Source: Pseudoselenomonas ruminantium (GTDB lineage: Bacteria; Bacillota; Negativicutes; Selenomonadales; Selenomonadaceae). From it: a stretch of 32,110 nucleotides of DNA. The stretch lies in contig DFHU01000019.1 of the NCBI GenBank assembly GCA_002373045.1, positions 1-32,110 on the forward strand. Reading direction: 5' to 3'. Below the pieces are notes generated by a model. That model did no database searches. It had not been told where the DNA came from and saw only the letters and a program-made list of their open reading frames with translations. Shown here piece after piece: positions 8,263 through 16,570 of this stretch; position 1 is the first letter of the stretch, and every line of letters starts with the position of its first letter. Position numbers and translations under genes: made by a program.

Positions 8263-8652
8263 TTATATATGTAGAAAGTTCATGCACTTCATCGTTAACT
8301 CCTTGGCATCGCCATCTTTATGCTGGCATAGGTAATCTAGTGTATAAACATAAAGGAATGAAGTAATGGGGACAAAGCGGCGTCCCTTGTGAAAATTGCC
8401 CCAAAGCAGCAGCTTTTGGTAGATTTTTTCCATATCTTCAAGCGTGAGGTTGTGTTTCTTTACGATACGGCGCAGTTTGTAATCCTGCTGGCAGAAAGCA
8501 TAGATTTCTGCCAGCAGTTCTTTATTTTGCAGGTCATCGCGGTATTTTTCAATCAGGCGGCTGTTGGCGTTGGAACGGCGCAAAGAGTGGCGCATTTCCA
8601 ATAGGAAAATAATGGATAGCAGTGCTATCAGCAGGATTAAAACGTAATTCAT
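8263..8652 (-). CDS. Unknown membrane-anchored cytoplasmic protein
   Basis: A 129-residue protein not recognised as any family. Residues 1-20 (MNYVLILLIALLSIIFLLEM) form one membrane helix followed by Arg-rich RHSLRRSN, so the rest is likely cytoplasmic. The remainder is helical and charged (NKELLAEIYAFCQQDYKLRRIVKKHNLTLEDMEKI in parts), then GNFHKGRRFVPI, and ends YLCQHKDG..MNFLHI. Start is ATG at 8652, with GAGGTG 7 bases ahead; a longer upstream frame has no ribosome site. The stop is 15 bases from the stop of the converging oxidoreductase. Confidence 0.6.
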   Translation of the reverse strand: MNYVLILLIALLSIIFLLEMRHSLRRSNANSRLIEKYRDDLQNKELLAEIYAFCQQDYKLRRIVKKHNLTLEDMEKIYQKLLLWGNFHKGRRFVPITSFLYVYTLDYLCQHKDGDAKELTMKCMNFLHI

Positions 8653-8716
8653 GGCTAACACCTCGTTAATTTTTCTCAATGCTAGTTTAGCACAGCTCAG
8701 GGCAAAATACGAGAGT

Positions 8717-8745
8717 TTGACAATTCGAAAGAAAACTGTTATGAT
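8717..8745 (+). promoter_or_regulatory. Strong sigma-A type promoter for a noncoding transcript
   Basis: Consensus TTGACA (8717-8722) and TATGAT (8740-8745) with a 17-base spacer, one of the best promoters in the window. It fires into a 270-base stretch with no credible reading frame. Confidence 0.75.
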
Positions 8746-8751
8746 TACAGA

Positions 8752-8963
8752 CATCTCATTTTTGCTATGAAATCTTGGCGAGTCAAGCCTATAAGGTGCA
8801 GAATCGCTTAGATTTCGTGTAAGGGCTGATGAAAGGTGGATGACCAACTGCCGGTTTACGATGAAAACGACGAACTGGCACACGCTTAATTCATTTTTCG
8901 TTTAGCTTTACTATGGATAAGGCGCGCAATGTGTGGTATAATTCATACGTTGCGTGCCTTTTC
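8752..8963 (+). ncRNA. Candidate structured noncoding RNA upstream of the flippase gene
   Basis: From the predicted start near 8752 the RNA can form a helix GAAATCT (8769-8775 region) with AGATTTC (8810-8816), extended inside by GCGA/TCGC. A second domain closes by CGTGT/ACACG (8816-8820 with 8879-8883) and holds GCCGGTT/AACTGGC. A 17-bp terminator follows. I could not match it to tmRNA, RNase P RNA, SRP RNA or a riboswitch consensus I know. 6S RNA and the raiA motif are of similar length and remain untested. It could act alone or attenuate the flippase gene. Confidence 0.5.
8919..8963 (+). terminator. Long intrinsic terminator
   Basis: Two 17-base arms (8919-8935 and 8944-8960), AAGGC...GCCTT at the base, pair completely with three G-U pairs. 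The 8-base loop is followed by TTTT. It ends the RNA started at 8717-8745, about 60 bases before the flippase start. Confidence 0.8.
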
Positions 8964-9022
8964 TATACAGGCAGTGCGGCAGATTATTTGGGGTACGGAA
9001 ATGTACTCGTCATATATAGGCG

Positions 9023-10699
9023 GTGTTTCTCATTAGTAAGCAGGAAGTAACAACGGAAACTAAATCCAGTAAGGGAGAGTCCTTCCTTAAAGGAACCTTT
9101 ATCCTGACCGTGGCTGGTTTTGTGGTCAAGGTCATCGGTTCGTTGAACTGGATTTTTGTTTCCCGAATCTTAGGCGGTGAAGGTATCGGCCTTTACCAGA
9201 TGGCCTTTCCTATCTATTTCTTTGCCATGACGGTTTCTCAGGCTGGTGTGCCAGTGGCTATCTCCATCATCACGGCGGAACGTGTGGCCTTGAAAGATAT
9301 TTATGGCGCTAAGCGGGTATTCCATATTTCCATGGCGTTGATGCTCGTAACGGGCCTCTTTTTCTCGTTTATGACCTATTTTGCGGCGGACTGGCTCATT
9401 GAATGGCAGTTTGTCCGCGATGCCCGTGCGTATAAGTCCATTGTCGTGCTGGCGCCTACGGTGTTTTTCGTCACCTTTTTGGCCAGTTCCCGCGGTTATT
9501 TGCAGGGCTGGCAGCGGATGACGCCGACGGCGGTTTCCCAGATTGTGGAACAGATTTTCCGGGTCATCACCATGATTCTGCTGGCAGAGCTCTTGCTCCC
9601 CTGGGGGCTTGATTATGCATCTGCCGGTGCTTCGTTAGGTGCCTTGGCTGGTGCTGTTACCGGGCTTATGGTACTTGTGTACTTCCATTGGAAATTGGAA
9701 AAGGATATCGAACGGGATTATGGGCATGACTTGCAGCCCCTGCCGGGGACGGAAGCTGAGCCTGCCTGGTCGATTATCAAGCGGATTTTCAAGCTTTCCC
9801 TGCCGGTGTCGGCGGCCAGCATTATGCTGCCAGTCGTGTCCAATCTGGATTTGATGATTGTGCCGCAGCGCTTGGAAGTGGCAGGTTACAGCGTTAATGA
9901 GGCAACAGAGCTTTTCGGTTATCTGACCGGTATGGCGGTTCCCTTGGTAAACTTGTCCTGTATCATTACGGCTTCCATGGCGATGAGCATTGTACCGGCT
10001 ATTTCTGAGGCCAGAGCGTTGAAGGATCTGAAGCGTGTATATAACCAGACGGCAGCGTCTGTGCGTATCTCCAATTTCGTCTGCTTCCCGGCTTTTGTCA
10101 TCGTCTTTGTACTGGCTACGCCCATTGCGTCGCTTATCTACAATGCGCCGGGGGCTGGTCCTGCGGTAATGATTTCGGCAGTCAGCATTATTCTTTTGGG
10201 ACTTCATCAGGTGTCTACGGGCATTTTGCAGGGCCTGGGCCATCCGACTATTCCAATGGTGAATATGATTTTGGCAGCTGTGGCCAAAGTTATATTGAAC
10301 TGGGAACTTACGGCTATTCCCTGGCTGGGCATCATGGGGGCCGCCTGGGCGACGGCAGCGGATATGGGCGTGGCCGCCATTATCAATCTGATTTTTATCT
10401 ACAAGTTCATTGGTTACCGCATGGAAATCCCGCAGCTGCTTAAAACTATTGTAGCCTCTGCGATTATGGCCGCAGCCGTGTATTTCTTCTATGATTTCAC
10501 CATGGCCTGGTGGCAGATGGGGGCTGTTTCTACTTTTGGTGCGGTCTTCTTTGGCTGTGCTGTGTATATCGCGGTGATGCTCGTAATCGGTGGCCTTAAA
10601 GAGGATGATTTGGAACGTATGCCTATGATTGGCCGCATAGGAATCAAATTCCTGCGAAAAATAGGCGTTTTCAAGGCGGAGGAAAAACAGGAGGCGTAA
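9023..10699 (+). CDS. SpoVB/MurJ-type lipid flippase (polysaccharide transport family)
   Basis: A 558-residue membrane protein with some 14 hydrophobic segments, of the MOP/PST group that includes SpoVB, YtgP and MurJ. Early sequence GTFILTVAGFVVKVIGSLNWIF and RILGGEGIGLYQMAFP is typical of SpoVB-like members. They move lipid-linked cell-wall precursors (lipid II) or sugars across the membrane. The start is GTG 9023, with a weak AGG at 9018-9020; the first hydrophobic segment begins about residue 26, so the start fits. The lipid kinase gene begins 3 bases after its stop, so they are cotranscribed. The exact substrate is not decidable. Confidence 0.85.
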   Translation: MFLISKQEVTTETKSSKGESFLKGTFILTVAGFVVKVIGSLNWIFVSRILGGEGIGLYQMAFPIYFFAMTVSQAGVPVAISIITAERVALKDIYGAKRVFHISMALMLVTGLFFSFMTYFAADWLIEWQFVRDARAYKSIVVLAPTVFFVTFLASSRGYLQGWQRMTPTAVSQIVEQIFRVITMILLAELLLPWGLDYASAGASLGALAGAVTGLMVLVYFHWKLEKDIERDYGHDLQPLPGTEAEPAWSIIKRIFKLSLPVSAASIMLPVVSNLDLMIVPQRLEVAGYSVNEATELFGYLTGMAVPLVNLSCIITASMAMSIVPAISEARALKDLKRVYNQTAASVRISNFVCFPAFVIVFVLATPIASLIYNAPGAGPAVMISAVSIILLGLHQVSTGILQGLGHPTIPMVNMILAAVAKVILNWELTAIPWLGIMGAAWATAADMGVAAIINLIFIYKFIGYRMEIPQLLKTIVASAIMAAAVYFFYDFTMAWWQMGAVSTFGAVFFGCAVYIAVMLVIGGLKEDDLERMPMIGRIGIKFLRKIGVFKAEEKQEA

Positions 10700-10702
10700 A
10701 CT

Positions 10703-11581
10703 TTGCAGAAGCTGGTGCTGTTTTATAACCCGGTATCGGGACATGCAGCCTTTAAGAATAAGCTGGATTGGATTGTAGAAGCGTTTCAGCGGCGGGGCAT
10801 TTTGCTGATTCTTTACCGCACCAAAAAAGAAGGCAATGAAGATTTTGTTGATTTTTTACGGGAGGTCGAGCCGGATGGTGTTTTGGCTGCCGGTGGAGAC
10901 GGTACCGTACATGAATGCGTTAATCTGCTCGTAAAGAATCATTTGGATTTGCCTTTGGGGATTATCGGCAGCGGTACTTCGAATGATTTTGCTACATATC
11001 TTAAGATAAATGAGGATATGGAAGCCTATTTTGATAAAATTGCAGCAGGAAGTATCCGGCGTATGGATGTCGGCAGGGTTGGTGACAAATACTTCATCAA
11101 TGTTGCCAGCGCCGGCATGATGACCTGCATTGCCCATGAAGTGGACAGACGCCTGAAAAATGCGCTGGGCAAGATGGCGTATTATCTTAAAGGTATTGGC
11201 GAGATTCCCAAGTTCCGGGCCGTGCCGCTGACCATTACTGCAGATGGTGTAAAACATGAATTGGAAGCTTTCCTTTTTGTGGTGATCAATAGCGGTGTGG
11301 TAGGCAGTATGAAAAATGTGGCCAAGGATATTGCCGTGGATGATGGTATGCTGGATTTATTGGCGATAAAAAAATGCAGTATTCCTCAGCTCATGTCCAT
11401 TACAGCTGACTTGGTGGCAGGGCGTCCGGTAGCGGAAAAAGACGGTGTACTGCATTTGCAGGCTAAGACTTTCCAGGTTGCTGCAGTAGAGAACATGCAA
11501 AGCGATTTGGATGGGGAAGTGGGGCCGTTGCTGCCGTTGACCATTGAAACGGTTCCGCAGGCTATTGCGGTTTATTGTTAA
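10703..11581 (+). CDS. Diacylglycerol kinase-like lipid kinase (DagK/YegS/LCB5 family)
   Basis: A 292-residue lipid kinase. The nucleotide-binding motif AAGGDGTVHE begins near residue 62, and GSGTSNDFATYL follows; both are hallmarks of the DagK/sphingosine kinase catalytic domain. The C-terminal beta domain has the usual DDGMLDLL segment. The likely reaction is ATP-dependent phosphorylation of diacylglycerol or a related lipid, recycling lipid head-group leftovers at the membrane. Start is TTG 10703 with AGGAGG at 10689-10694, overlapping the end of the flippase gene, so the pair is an operon linking flippase and lipid salvage. Confidence 0.88.
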   Translation: MQKLVLFYNPVSGHAAFKNKLDWIVEAFQRRGILLILYRTKKEGNEDFVDFLREVEPDGVLAAGGDGTVHECVNLLVKNHLDLPLGIIGSGTSNDFATYLKINEDMEAYFDKIAAGSIRRMDVGRVGDKYFINVASAGMMTCIAHEVDRRLKNALGKMAYYLKGIGEIPKFRAVPLTITADGVKHELEAFLFVVINSGVVGSMKNVAKDIAVDDGMLDLLAIKKCSIPQLMSITADLVAGRPVAEKDGVLHLQAKTFQVAAVENMQSDLDGEVGPLLPLTIETVPQAIAVYC

Positions 11582-11621
11582 ATTAGCTTGATAAATACTG
11601 GCAGATTTTTGAAAAATAGTG

Positions 11622-11627
11622 TACAAT
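11622..11627 (+). promoter_or_regulatory. Possible -10 element before the secreted protein gene
   Basis: TACAAT at 11622-11627, 53 bases before the ATG, in the 99-base gap after the lipid kinase. No convincing -35 is seen at 16-18 bases. Confidence 0.25.
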
Positions 11628-11680
11628 AGTAGTGGTGCGATTTTTCGCGAAATTTTTATAAGTGTGGAGGGGAAAAATCC

Positions 11681-12247
11681 ATGAAAAAAATTGTACAAAT
11701 GCTGCTGACTGTATGCATGATTGTTCTTAGTGCTCAGGTAGCCTTTGCCAACTCTGACAAGGTAACTATTCAGGAAGGTGCCGATATTACGACTGTAAAG
11801 CGTATCGCTATAGCTGCGCCGTTGTATACGCCGGTTGATGAAAAAGCTCCGAACAAGGAAATGCTGACGCAGATTGTGGCGGATGCAAGCCGTGTATCCC
11901 GCAGCTATGTCATTTCTTATGATGCTGTAGCTGAAGGAATCAAAAAAGCAACCAATGTTGATATCAAGTCCCTTGATCGTCGTCAGGCTGCTAAAGTGTA
12001 CAAGGAAAACGCAGCTAATTATGCAGATGCTTATGTTGTGCTGACGGTGGCAAACAACAGCCGTACGACCTTCTTCTTTGATGTGTTCAAAGCTGGTACC
12101 AATGAACTTCTTTACACGTATGAGATTCGTGCCAACAGAAGCGAAGGGGATACGGTAACTACGTTTAACAATCTTTGCGAACAGTTCTACAAACATTTGG
12201 ATCGTTCTGCAGAAGAACAGATTAAAGCCAATAGCAAAAAGAAATAA
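11681..12247 (+). CDS. Secreted protein of unknown function
   Basis: A 188-residue protein with a clear Sec signal peptide: MKKIVQMLLTV, a hydrophobic core, and an AFA cleavage motif at about residues 22-24 before NSDK. The mature part (about 164 residues) has VKRIAIAAPLYTP, a SYDAVAEGIKKATNVD segment and NNSRTTFFFDVFKAGTNELLYTYEIRAN, the kind of alpha/beta pattern seen in periplasmic or envelope proteins. I do not recognise the family. GGAGGGG precedes ATG 11681. It lies alone between the lipid kinase and a convergent peptidoglycan enzyme, so an envelope role is plausible but only inferred. Confidence 0.7.
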   Translation: MKKIVQMLLTVCMIVLSAQVAFANSDKVTIQEGADITTVKRIAIAAPLYTPVDEKAPNKEMLTQIVADASRVSRSYVISYDAVAEGIKKATNVDIKSLDRRQAAKVYKENAANYADAYVVLTVANNSRTTFFFDVFKAGTNELLYTYEIRANRSEGDTVTTFNNLCEQFYKHLDRSAEEQIKANSKKK

Positions 12248-12253
12248 GTAAAC

Positions 12254-12290
12254 AGGAGACAGCCTTCCAAGAACGGGAGGACTGTCTCCT
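12254..12290. terminator. Convergent hairpin terminator
   Basis: A 15-bp stem (12254-12268 with 12276-12290, AGGAGACAG at the base) with one mismatch and a 7-base loop lies between two converging genes. Short T-runs occur on both strands, so it can serve both. Confidence 0.65.
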
Positions 12291-12301
12291 TTGCTATATG
12301 T

Positions 12302-13144
12302 CTATTTCGTTGTTTTTTCCAGATAAATCGGTTTTATCTTGGCCGATTCTGCTGTGGTTTCATCAATATAGCCGCATCTTTTCATGGCATCTATGACGAC
12401 AATCTGGCGTTTTTTCGCCAGCATGAAGTCTACATATGGTGAGTAGAGGGAAGGTGCATTGGGAGTGCCGGCCAGCATGGCAGCCTCCGGCAGTTTCAGC
12501 TCATTGGGCTTTTTGCCAAAATATCCCTGCGCAGCCGGGCCTATGCCGTAGAAATTTGACCCATAGTAGATGGTATTGAGGTACAGTTCCAGTATTTCGC
12601 TTTTGCTGTAATTCACCTCCATATCGAGCGAGAGCAATAGTTCTTCGGCTTTGCGGCCAAATGATTGTTCGTGGGAGAGAAAGAGATTCTTGACCAGCTG
12701 CTGGGTGATGGTACTAGCTCCTTCCGTGACCTCACCATACTGGAGATTGACGAGCGTGGCACGCATGATGCCCTGCACGTCGAATCCATAGTGACTGTAG
12801 AATCGGTTATCTTCAACGGCAATAATGGCGTTTTGCATATCTTCGGGAATATCCCGGAGCTTTACATAGTGCTCTTTATCAATGCGAGCATTAACGGCCC
12901 GTTTGAGGAAGAGTATGCGGCTGAGCCGGTCAATGGTGGAGATTTCATTGTGTGTATCTGTCTGTTGGTTGGCCGGCAGGACCGCTTCCGGTTTGGGCAG
13001 AAAATCGCCCACATTTTGCCAGGTGCGGGGAGAGAAAAAGGAGGTGCCGCCGGCAAGAAAGAAGGCAATAAAGAATATCAGAACTAAAAGGAAGATAAAG
13101 CGGAAAAATTTTCGGTAAATTCGTCGTTTTTTATGTTTTTTCAT
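12302..13144 (-). CDS. Monofunctional peptidoglycan glycosyltransferase (GT51)
   Basis: A 280-residue type II membrane protein. A basic N-terminus (MKKHKKRRIYRK) and one membrane helix (about 13-32) anchor an extracytoplasmic GT51 domain. Motifs: VEDNRFYSHYG with catalytic Glu111, GASTITQQLVKNLFLS, GRKAEELLLSL, ELYLNTIYYGSNFYGIGPA and LPEAAMLAGTPNAPS. It polymerises lipid II into glycan strands. There is no transpeptidase domain: the protein stops just after the GT domain, as in MtgA/SgtB proteins or short class A PBP variants. AGGAG precedes the ATG. The gene converges with the secreted-protein gene and diverges from argC. Confidence 0.88.
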   Translation of the reverse strand: MKKHKKRRIYRKFFRFIFLLVLIFFIAFFLAGGTSFFSPRTWQNVGDFLPKPEAVLPANQQTDTHNEISTIDRLSRILFLKRAVNARIDKEHYVKLRDIPEDMQNAIIAVEDNRFYSHYGFDVQGIMRATLVNLQYGEVTEGASTITQQLVKNLFLSHEQSFGRKAEELLLSLDMEVNYSKSEILELYLNTIYYGSNFYGIGPAAQGYFGKKPNELKLPEAAMLAGTPNAPSLYSPYVDFMLAKKRQIVVIDAMKRCGYIDETTAESAKIKPIYLEKTTK

Positions 13145-13255
13145 AATAAACTCCTATCCATAAAAACTTATTATAGTATAACGCCAATGCTCAGGTTTTG
13201 CCAGCGGCAAAATATCTATTAGGTGTATTACCATATGTTTTTTTATAAATAGGGG

Positions 13256-13285
13256 TTGCAATTTTATGCATGATAGATGTATAAT
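13256..13285 (+). promoter_or_regulatory. argC operon promoter with overlapping palindrome
   Basis: TTGCAA (13256-13261) and consensus TATAAT (13280-13285), spacing 18, about 97 bases before argC. Between and across the -10 lies the imperfect palindrome TTATGCAT-N5-ATGTATAA (13264-13284), a likely operator. It does not closely match the TGAAT-N4-ATTCA ArgR box, so the regulator is not assigned. Confidence 0.55.
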
Positions 13286-13345
13286 TATAAACATAGTTTA
13301 CAGGGTACAGTTGAAATGTGAACATGAATGAAATGAAAATCCGTG

Positions 13346-13362
13346 TTGACAGGTCAAAATAG
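13346..13362. repeat. 17-bp element TTGACAGGTCAAAATAG, copy 1
   Basis: It contains the palindrome TTGAC-AG-GTCAA and sits in the leader of argC, 20 bases before the ATG. A copy with one base changed lies just after argH (21392-21408), in the same orientation. Confidence 0.75.
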
Positions 13363-13381
13363 TACCGAGGGAGGAATCTCA

Positions 13382-14416
13382 ATGAAGGTCAGCGTTATTG
13401 GTGCTACCGGTTACGCCGGAGCCGAACTATTGCGGCTGCTCTATCAGCATCCGCAGGCAGAAGTGGTACATATCACTTCGGAAAGTCATACCGGCGAAAA
13501 GATTGCCGGCCTTTATCCGCATCTGCGTGGGCTTTACGATATGGAGCTGGAGTCCATGAAGGATATCGAGCGTATCGGCAAAGACAGCGATTTTGTCTTT
13601 ATCGGTCTGCCCCATGGTCATGCCATGGAAGTGGGGCGCGCACTTGCGGGGATGCCGGTGCGAATCATTGACCTGGGTGCTGACTATCGTTTTAGCGACA
13701 CAACGGTGTATGAAGCCTGGTATCATGTACCGCATACTCATCAGGATGCTGAACGAGTATACGGTCTGGCTGAACTTTATCGGGAGCAGATAAAAGGCGC
13801 CAAGATTATCGGCAACGCCGGCTGCTTTACCACTGCGAGTATTTTAGCACTCGCACCATTAGCCAAGCAGCATTTGATTGATGTGAACACGATTATCGTT
13901 GATGCTAAGTCCGGTGTATCGGGAGCGGGACGTGGTGCCAAGCAGGCCAATCATTTCCCGGAGCTTTACGATAACTTCCGGGCTTACAATGTAGCCAAGC
14001 ACCGACATACGCCGGAGATTGAACAGGCATTGGCCGATATTTCGGGAGAAAAGGTTCTCTTGAACTTCACGCCGCATCTCGTGCCGATGTCGCGGGGGAT
14101 TCTTTCCACTTGCTACGCTAACCTCAAAGAGGGCGTAACTGCGGATTTGGTTAGTGCCGCTTTTGCAAAGCTCTATGGCAAGGAATACTTTATCCGACTG
14201 TTGGGCGAAGGGGCATATCCTTCTACCAAGGAAGTACGCGGTTCCAACTTCTGTGATATTGCCTGGCATGTGGATAGCCGCACAGGCCGCGTGATTGTGC
14301 TCTCGGCCATTGACAACCTCGTGAAGGGGGCAGCCGGACAAGCGGTGCAGAATTTCAATATCGCCTGCGGTCTTGAGGAGCGCATGGGACTTGATTTTGT
14401 TCCCCTTTATCCCTGA
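13382..14416 (+). CDS. argC: N-acetyl-gamma-glutamyl-phosphate reductase
   Basis: A 344-residue enzyme that reduces N-acetylglutamyl-5-phosphate to the semialdehyde with NADPH, step three of arginine synthesis. The N-terminal GATGYAGAELLRLL is the NADP-binding loop; GNAGCFTT carries the catalytic Cys148. HFPELYDNFRAYNVAKHRHTPE and the C-terminal GLEERMGLDFVPLYP are typical. The start is ATG 13382, with GAGGGAGG directly before; an in-frame GTG at 13343 would add 13 residues that cover the ribosome site and is rejected. First gene of the argCJBDFGH operon. Confidence 0.97.
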   Translation: MKVSVIGATGYAGAELLRLLYQHPQAEVVHITSESHTGEKIAGLYPHLRGLYDMELESMKDIERIGKDSDFVFIGLPHGHAMEVGRALAGMPVRIIDLGADYRFSDTTVYEAWYHVPHTHQDAERVYGLAELYREQIKGAKIIGNAGCFTTASILALAPLAKQHLIDVNTIIVDAKSGVSGAGRGAKQANHFPELYDNFRAYNVAKHRHTPEIEQALADISGEKVLLNFTPHLVPMSRGILSTCYANLKEGVTADLVSAAFAKLYGKEYFIRLLGEGAYPSTKEVRGSNFCDIAWHVDSRTGRVIVLSAIDNLVKGAAGQAVQNFNIACGLEERMGLDFVPLYP

Positions 14417-14450
14417 TAAAAACGAAAAACAACTCTGAGGAGGAAACTAT

Positions 14451-15662
14451 ATGTTTAGTGATGCACATAAAAAAGCCGGAGTTACTTACCCGCAGGGCTT
14501 TCAGGCTGCCGGTGTCAAGGCCGGCATAAAGAAAAGCGGCAACCTTGACCTGGCCGTTATCTACACGGAAAAAGAAGCTGCCATAGCTGGTACCTTTACG
14601 CAAAATGCTGTAGCTGCCGCTCCGGTGTTTGCTTCCAAAAAAGTTGTGGCTACGGGCATGGCGCATGCCATTACCGCCAATGCCGGCTGTGCCAATGCCT
14701 GCACAGGTGAGCAGGGGGATAAGGATGCCGCTGCCATGCAGGATATCACAGCTACGGCTTTAGGTTGTAAGGCAGATGATGTAGTGGTTGCCTCTACGGG
14801 GGTTATCGGTGTGAACCTGCCCATGGATAAGATGGAAGCAGGCATCAAGCAGGCGGTTAAGGAATTGTCCACGGAAGGCAGTGAAAATGCCGGCAAGGCC
14901 ATCATCACTACCGACACCTATTCCAAGTCCTGCGCTACGGAAATCACGCTCGGCGGCAAGGAAGTGCGCTTTGGTGCTATCGCCAAGGGTTCGGGCATGA
15001 TTCAGCCCAATATGGCCACCATGCTCTGCTTCATCACGACGGATGCGGCCATTGACAGCAAACTCCTGCAGAAGGCCCTGTCGGAAATCGTCGAAGTTTC
15101 CTTCAATATGATTTCTATTGATGGCGATATGAGCACCAACGATATGGTTATCGTACTGGCAAACGGTGCCGCAGGTAATGCGAAAATCACCGAGGAAAAC
15201 GAGGATTACAAGCTCTTTAAGTCCACATTGCAGAATATCTGCCAGGAACTGTCCAAGAAGATTGCCGCTGACGGTGAAGGCGCGACCAAGTTCCTGACCA
15301 TTTCCGTGACGGGCGCGAGAAACTTTGCCGAAGCCAAGACGATTGGCATGAGCGTTGCCAAGAGCCCGCTCGTCAAGACGGCGTTCTTCGGTGAAGACCC
15401 CAACTGGGGGCGCGTTATCTGTGCCGTAGGTTATGCCGGCGTACCGATGGACCCGAATAAGACTATCGTGAAGTTCGGTGACATTCCCGTTTATGCCAAT
15501 GGCGTAGGCGCAGCTTATGATGAAGCGGAACTGCGGAAGGTCATGGAGGCTCATGATATCGTTATCGGTATTGATATGGGTGAAGGTGATGCCAAAGCCG
15601 ATATTTGGAGCTGTGACTTCTCCTATGAATACGTGAAGATTAACGGGGAATACCACACCTAA
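14451..15662 (+). CDS. argJ: Bifunctional ornithine acetyltransferase / N-acetylglutamate synthase
   Basis: A 403-residue precursor that cleaves itself into alpha and beta chains at the ATMLCF motif; the nucleophile is about Thr190 (KGSGMIQPNMATM precedes it). It moves the acetyl group from N-acetylornithine to glutamate, closing the acetyl cycle, and in bifunctional members also uses acetyl-CoA. No argA or argE is present in this cluster, which fits the recycling pathway. The C-terminal DFSYEYVKINGEYHT is standard. AGGAGG precedes ATG 14451, 34 bases after argC. Confidence 0.97.
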   Translation: MFSDAHKKAGVTYPQGFQAAGVKAGIKKSGNLDLAVIYTEKEAAIAGTFTQNAVAAAPVFASKKVVATGMAHAITANAGCANACTGEQGDKDAAAMQDITATALGCKADDVVVASTGVIGVNLPMDKMEAGIKQAVKELSTEGSENAGKAIITTDTYSKSCATEITLGGKEVRFGAIAKGSGMIQPNMATMLCFITTDAAIDSKLLQKALSEIVEVSFNMISIDGDMSTNDMVIVLANGAAGNAKITEENEDYKLFKSTLQNICQELSKKIAADGEGATKFLTISVTGARNFAEAKTIGMSVAKSPLVKTAFFGEDPNWGRVICAVGYAGVPMDPNKTIVKFGDIPVYANGVGAAYDEAELRKVMEAHDIVIGIDMGEGDAKADIWSCDFSYEYVKINGEYHT

Positions 15663-15674
15663 GGAGGCAGGCTG

Positions 15675-16559
15675 ATGTTTACAGCAGAAGACAAAGCCGC
15701 CATTTTGGTGGAGGCCCTGCCCTATATCCAGCAGTTCTACGGCAAGACCATCGTCATTAAATACGGCGGCAATGCCATGATTAATGATGACCTCAAGGAA
15801 AAGGTCATGCAGGATATCGCCCTGATGAAATATGTCGGCATTCGTCCGGTAATCGTTCATGGCGGTGGCCCGGATATCACGGGCTTTCTCAAAAAAGTCG
15901 GCAAGGAATCGGATTTTGTGGCAGGGTTGCGGGTCACCGATGAGGAAACTATCGAGATTGCGGAAATGGTGCTCGACGGCAAGGTCAATTCCGAGATTGT
16001 CAATCTCCTGAACCGCCGCGGCGTAAGGGCTGTGGGGCTCAGCGGTAAGGATGCAGGGCTGATTAAGGCCCGCAAGAAACTGGCCACGGTTTACGAAGGC
16101 GAGGACACCAAAAAGGTGGATATCGGCTATGTCGGCGAAGTGGAGCAGGTGGACACAGGTATTTTGGAAGACCTGCTGAAACAGGGTTATGTGCCCATTA
16201 TTGCGCCCATTGGTGTAGGCGATAACGGCGAGAGCTACAACATCAACGCCGATTATGTGGCGGCAGAGATTGCTGGGGCGCTGAAAGCAGAAAAACTCCT
16301 GCTTTTGACGGATATCGAGGGGATTTACAAGGACTTCAATGACAAGTCAAGTTTCATCTCCACCTTGCATCTGCCTGAGGCCAAGCAGTACATCAAAGAA
16401 GGCATTATCGCCGGGGGTATGATTCCCAAAGTGGAAGCCTGCCTGACGGCTTTGGAGCAGGGCGCAGGCAAGACCCATATCATTGACGGGCGGCTCGCAC
16501 ACTCCATTATCTTGGAAATCTTTACCTCCCGGGGCATTGGCACCCAGGTGGTGCGGTAA
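15675..16559 (+). CDS. argB: Acetylglutamate kinase
   Basis: A 294-residue amino-acid kinase that phosphorylates N-acetylglutamate. IKYGGNAM (phosphate-binding Gly loop), VIVHGGGPDI, GLRVTDEETIEIAEMVL, and the C-terminal GMIPKVEACLTAL and IIDGRLAHSIILE are all present. A helix of about 20 residues (TAEDKAAILVEALPYIQQF) precedes the first strand; such an N-terminal helix is the mark of hexameric, arginine-inhibited kinases, so end-product inhibition is likely. AGGAGG overlaps the argJ stop region (13-base gap). Confidence 0.97.
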   Translation: MFTAEDKAAILVEALPYIQQFYGKTIVIKYGGNAMINDDLKEKVMQDIALMKYVGIRPVIVHGGGPDITGFLKKVGKESDFVAGLRVTDEETIEIAEMVLDGKVNSEIVNLLNRRGVRAVGLSGKDAGLIKARKKLATVYEGEDTKKVDIGYVGEVEQVDTGILEDLLKQGYVPIIAPIGVGDNGESYNINADYVAAEIAGALKAEKLLLLTDIEGIYKDFNDKSSFISTLHLPEAKQYIKEGIIAGGMIPKVEACLTALEQGAGKTHIIDGRLAHSIILEIFTSRGIGTQVVR

Positions 16560-16570
16560 GGGGGTACAAT

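Noticed and set aside
8263..8883. A 206-residue version of the small membrane protein
   Set aside because: The added 77 residues are encoded by the promoter and noncoding RNA region, and the ribosome site supports ATG 8652.
9635..10744. A 369-residue antisense frame under the flippase gene
   Set aside because: Low-complexity His/Arg/Asn-rich translation with no start signals; a shadow of the membrane protein.
13343..13381. In-frame GTG start extending argC by 13 residues
   Set aside because: The extension would overlap the GAGGGAGG ribosome site and the TTGAC palindrome; ArgC begins normally at MKVSVIGATGYAG.
13286..13381. T-box or arginine riboswitch in the argC leader
   Set aside because: The leader is about 90 bases and lacks T-box consensus sequences and a terminator.
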